DNA from: Bathymodiolus brooksi
Lineage: Eukaryota; Mollusca; Bivalvia; Mytilida; Modiolidae
NCBI GenBank assembly: GCA_963680875.1
Contig: OY804582.1
Location: 48,006,646-48,070,645 of the forward strand
Reading direction: 5' to 3'
DNA: 64,000 nucleotides
Part shown: positions 60,431-64,000 of the stretch, one piece after another
Layout: the number at the start of each line of letters is the position of its first letter
Numbering within the stretch: position 1 is the stretch's first letter
Position numbers and translations under genes: made by a program
The notes under the pieces: model-generated
The model's input: only the letters and a program-made list of their open reading frames with translations
The model's database searches: none
What the model was told of the DNA's origin: nothing

Positions 60431-61276
60431 TTTCAATATTAACTACTCAGTGTTATATTAAGCTAAAATCCAGTGAAAATGAAGTAAAAGATATTGATTT
60501 GAGAAGAACAATTTAAAGAAAGAAAATGACAAATTAAATGAAAAATGAAATAAAATATTACATGTAATAGCGAAGTACAAATGTATATACATTCTTATTT
60601 GGAAAATAAATCATTAATTAAACCTCTAACAAAAGCAATGCACTTTAAAACAGTAAAACAAGTATTGACCATTCAAAGGAAAGAAATAGACCATATTCTT
60701 AAAATGGGTATGTATATATACTTAAATCAGTACACTTGTAGCTGCAAAAATTCGAGTTATGACTTTCCCTCAGCAGGAATCCTGCACAACTCCATCGATT
60801 TCGTTACTCCATCTATGTGGCTCGAAGCAGATTCTGCCGATGTTTGCCGATTAAATGTAAAACATTCAAAAATCAGCGTTTTGATGAAACCAGCAACTAC
60901 CTTAATTGGAACCTTATTGAAAATTCAGTTTGAATTTTTTTTTACACAATATTTAGAATTAAACCATATGCTTTGTTCAACAGCAATGATGGAACGATTA
61001 ATTTTTACATCCCACCTAGGAAAAATGAAAATAATACCTGCTTATCTCCCCTCATCTTCGCTAGCCAAGGGTTACGATCCGCTCTACTCACATCTTCACC
61101 CTTGGCATCGTTAGACGGATTTTCGTAACTTCGCGCACTGCCACCTGCTGGATTTTGACAGTTACGCCCCTTGTAATGATGTCATTTTCAGCCAATCGAC
61201 GCGAGGATTTCATTTCCTTTCGTTTGAATGCCCTTAAAATTGACTCGAGATTATAGACCATTTTATTCTTAAAAAC
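60431..61276. other. Unassigned; contains an ORF of uncertain status
   Basis: A 177-codon ORF (60581-61114, plus) has no recognisable domain, and a methionine- and lysine-rich composition that mirrors AT-rich DNA. 61020-61250 is richer in G+C (AAGGGTTACGATCCGCTC, CGACGCGAGG) than its surroundings and might be a repeat or a 5' region. Confidence 0.25.
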
Positions 61277-61385
61277 ATGGGCGCGGCCATTATCGATTTC
61301 CGAGTGTGTCCGCCATTAGTCAAGTGTCAAAATATTATGTTCTCGGGGTTTATCGATACGCTAATGTATGGTTTCTCTTGTACAG

Positions 61386-61499
61386 GTGTCACAATATACT
61401 GTTATTTCGGCTTGAAATTCAATGATAACACCTGCTGTGAAGTGATTTATAAACGGCGATATAATGACAATGATATAATGACAACAACAAAATTATCTG
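61386..61499 (+). other. Candidate internal exon (114 nt, phase 1-1)
   Basis: A TTTCTCTTGTACAG acceptor precedes and a CTG/GTATGT donor follows. The 114-nt segment is open in the phase-1 frame and encodes VTIYCYFGLKFNDNTCCEVI and then YKRRYNDND, a cysteine-containing peptide. Symmetric 1-1 exons are common for extracellular modules. No neighbouring exon could be identified, so this is weak. Confidence 0.2.
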
Positions 61500-61552
61500 G
61501 TATGTATTTTTTTTTTAATTACCGTTATATTCCCCATACAAAATCAGTATAA

Positions 61553-64000
61553 ATCCTACTTGATTAAAAACTGCATGCACTTTTTTTTTCTTTTTTCTTT
61601 TTTTTGTTGCTTTTCAAGCATAAGAAAAAAGGATAATCAAATTAATATTTTGTATGAAATTAAAAGTAAATATATAAATTATAATATACGCTTTTTGAAA
61701 TTATTACTATACGATTTAAAGTGAAGTAATAATGATAAAAAGTGTGCCTAACTTATAAGAAATAACTTAACTTTGAATGTGACATCTTAAGGTGCATTTT
61801 TCAATTCTGTTTTATTTTTATTTATTTTTTGTTTGTTAAAGTGTAAAACAAATTAAAACTTTTTGTCGGTCAATTTCTGTAGTGAAGTTGAAAAGGAATC
61901 TAAGTTTTATCAAATTAAAACATCTGAATATCTGAATTTCTTTATCTGAAAAAAAGTTTCATGAGGAACCTAATATAACTATTTGCTCCCAGGTTTCAGA
62001 TACGTGAACCGGACGGGCATTTTTCACCCCATTTGTCTTCTTTTTTTAATTTCTCTGCTAGGATTTCATAGTTTTATATTGATTTATTCTTTAATTTTAT
62101 ATGTTTTTGAATATTAATTAAAATTTAATGTTGACGTGTTAAGGAAGTGGTAGCGCTTTCTAGACTTGTAGTCTGCTGAAGGTCGACCGTGTCAACAGCG
62201 ATGCGATGCTTCCCGGGTTTGGCACTTAGGGAAATAGGCAGTCGTGTCATTTTGAAACAAAGGTGTTAAATTCATATTGTAGAAAGATAGTTAACTGTGT
62301 ATTGCATAACAAGTTATAGCAAAGACATCACTAAAACACAAACATTTAATTTATGTATTGGGTTGATGCTTAAATGTATTTGATTTGCAATATGACAGTT
62401 AAACTCTACCCCCTTCCCACAAAGGGTTAAACATGATAAAAATATATATAACTGAATTATAATGACAAAAAACTAAAAGAAAAACAAAATCGCCGAATTT
62501 TGTTGAGGACATCATGTCGTTCATTTTTACTTCTTACAGAATCAAGATTTATTTCAAGATTTATCCACAGAAATTTGATACCTCTTTGTAAATTGTTAAT
62601 TATTTTATGCGGCTTCTATACATGAAAAACAATAATTCCTACACTGCTCACTTTGTTCCCGTTTCCTTTGTTTATATTATTTAAACTTTCATTTAAGACA
62701 ACATTTAACTCAGTTTTTTTCCCTTTCTATGTTATCCTCTACCGCATACGGAAGGAACATTATTCCTCCGCATATTTGCTACTCTATCATTGTGCAAATG
62801 ATTAATTTTTTGGTCAATTGCATAAGTGCTCCCTACATCGTAAAAATATGCTACTTTGTGGCTTTGAGAAGTGAAGACAATATTCGAAGGGAACTTAGTT
62901 CTTTTGTACAAAATATATACCGTTGGTAAAAAATGTGTGTTAAGGGTTTCCATACCGATCGTTTTTTTTTTTGTTGCGTACCCCATTTTTCATTGAAATG
63001 CTGCCACATAAGCAAGGTTAAAATCTGAATAGCTACAGATCGATCTGTCAGCCCACATCTGGCAAAATGACTAGCTAATTCTTTAATTTTGATATTATTG
63101 ATGACGGTATAGATTTGTCCGACCTGGTCCTGAATTTTGTGATTCTGAACAATTTAAACAATAACCGTTTAAGTTCAATTCAATAATCCATATTTTGAAA
63201 TATTCGGCCAAAATCACGGGAATAAGCCATAAAATATTAACTGCAGCGTGCTTATCTAATCCAATTATCAATACTGATTAATCGTAACTAGTGTAAACAA
63301 CCGATTGTTACACTTTCGTAATGGCGGACGATAGTAACACCACCTAGCGTCCACGAACCATAACTAGGTAATCACCGATTTCTGAAAACGTCTATAATAG
63401 GCAGTGTCTCCTCGTACAAACTTTTTGTACGAATAGTGTAGCGGCTAATTGTACAAACTTTGTATTACTATCAAAATCGTGCCGGACTAACAATTTTTCG
63501 CATTTTTATTTTGTGGACATTTTTCCAACAGAACATGTGCTTTTTGTAAAGCCCGTTCTGATTGGTTGCATCTACCACTGGCTGCATGCTGTCTTCATCC
63601 TACGCCAACATTTTGAAATATCATATTCAACAAACATTATATTACAGGGGGACTAACCGGTTAACGAGAAAAGTCGTTCGTGTACGATTGTTAATCGGGT
63701 TTTTTGATTCGTGAACGATTCGGTTACTAGTTCGTGTACGATATTTCCGGTTTTTAAAAGTAAGGTAAGACACCAAATTTCAATATTCTTTTGTAAATAT
63801 AAGCATAAATCAAAAAAAGGCTTCGTAGTTCCTTAAATGAATAATTAATAAATTTAATTCGAAAGAGTAAACTTCATAACAGACTTTCATTTTTCAATAA
63901 TTTGGTCAGAAACGTAGATGTCACTCTATTTTTTGTTTTCAGTTTCCATTTTCTAATAAAAAACGCAAATTTTCTAATAAAATTAACATTTTATGACAGA
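61553..64000. other. Stretch without recognisable genes
   Basis: AT-rich with T-rich runs. 62150-62205 faintly resembles a tRNA-Thr middle part. 63640-63760 is CG-richer (GTCGTTCGTGTACGATTG, GATTCGTGAACGATTCGG). Nothing supports a gene. Confidence 0.3.

Noticed and set aside
60581..61114. 177-codon plus-strand ORF
   Set aside because: No domain, signal peptide or splice context; composition follows the AT-rich DNA. Kept only as a note in the region entry.
62150..62205. tRNA-Thr-like string (GTGGTAGCGCTTTC, GACTTGTAGTC)
   Set aside because: No T-arm/B-box or acceptor stem; at most a decayed SINE head.

Overview
The window looks like AT-rich, gene-poor, repeat-dominated DNA from a large invertebrate genome. 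I favour a bivalve mollusc, probably a mussel (Mytilida). The grounds are family knowledge recalled from memory, not a search: tRNA-derived SINEs with the 3' core GTTGAAAGT(A/G)GCGTTAAAC and AAAC- or ACTC-type tails, decayed Penelope-like reverse-transcriptase relics with the tail usual for mussel contigs, and a Gmr1-type Ty3 element. I found no complete host protein-coding gene and no convincing functional RNA gene. Almost every recognisable coding stretch belongs to a mobile element.

Layout. 0-1.75 kb: a Penelope-like RT relic, a tRNA-like SINE and a fragment of a non-LTR retrotransposon. 1.9-4.0 kb: a tandem duplication with a SINE between the copies and a hairpin in the first. 4.1-4.65 kb: a dispersed repeat that recurs at 20.05-20.56 kb. 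5.29-6.35 kb: an 87-bp tandem array. 8.25-14.5 kb: the first long copy of a composite host repeat (called R here), split by a 2,344-bp inverted-repeat DNA element. 15.1-18.3 kb: a broken Ty3/Gypsy element on the minus strand. Its Gag carries an apparent helix-hairpin-helix N-terminus, a coiled coil and a zinc knuckle. 20.6-28.1 and 32.1-33.5 kb: further R sequence, interrupted by a 5'-truncated non-LTR element (about 23.29-25.18 kb) and an L1-like element (28.15-32.06 kb, 17-bp target duplication). 35.2-36.5 kb: a 77-bp tandem array, repeated at 51.9-52.4 kb. 36.6-39.9 kb: another R copy.

41,370-48,138 is a complete-length LTR retrotransposon on the minus strand. Its LTRs of about 1.08 kb differ at only about six sites. 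Its integrase lies upstream of the reverse transcriptase, the Gmr1-like order, which is unusual for Ty3/Gypsy. It sits inside the B-box of a tRNA-like SINE and is interrupted by several stops and frameshifts. The right third (48.7-64 kb) has no recognisable gene. It holds clusters of long palindromes (51.0-51.6 and 58.4-59.7 kb), a 69-bp array (56.06-56.52 kb), two-copy duplications and a 39-base A run.

How it fits together: R copies act as a scaffold into which different elements have inserted. Because sister copies often lack a given insertion, the empty sites can be read in the same window, which fixes element ends and target duplications. The most distinctive items are the Gmr1-type element, the palindrome families and the dispersed 77-bp array.
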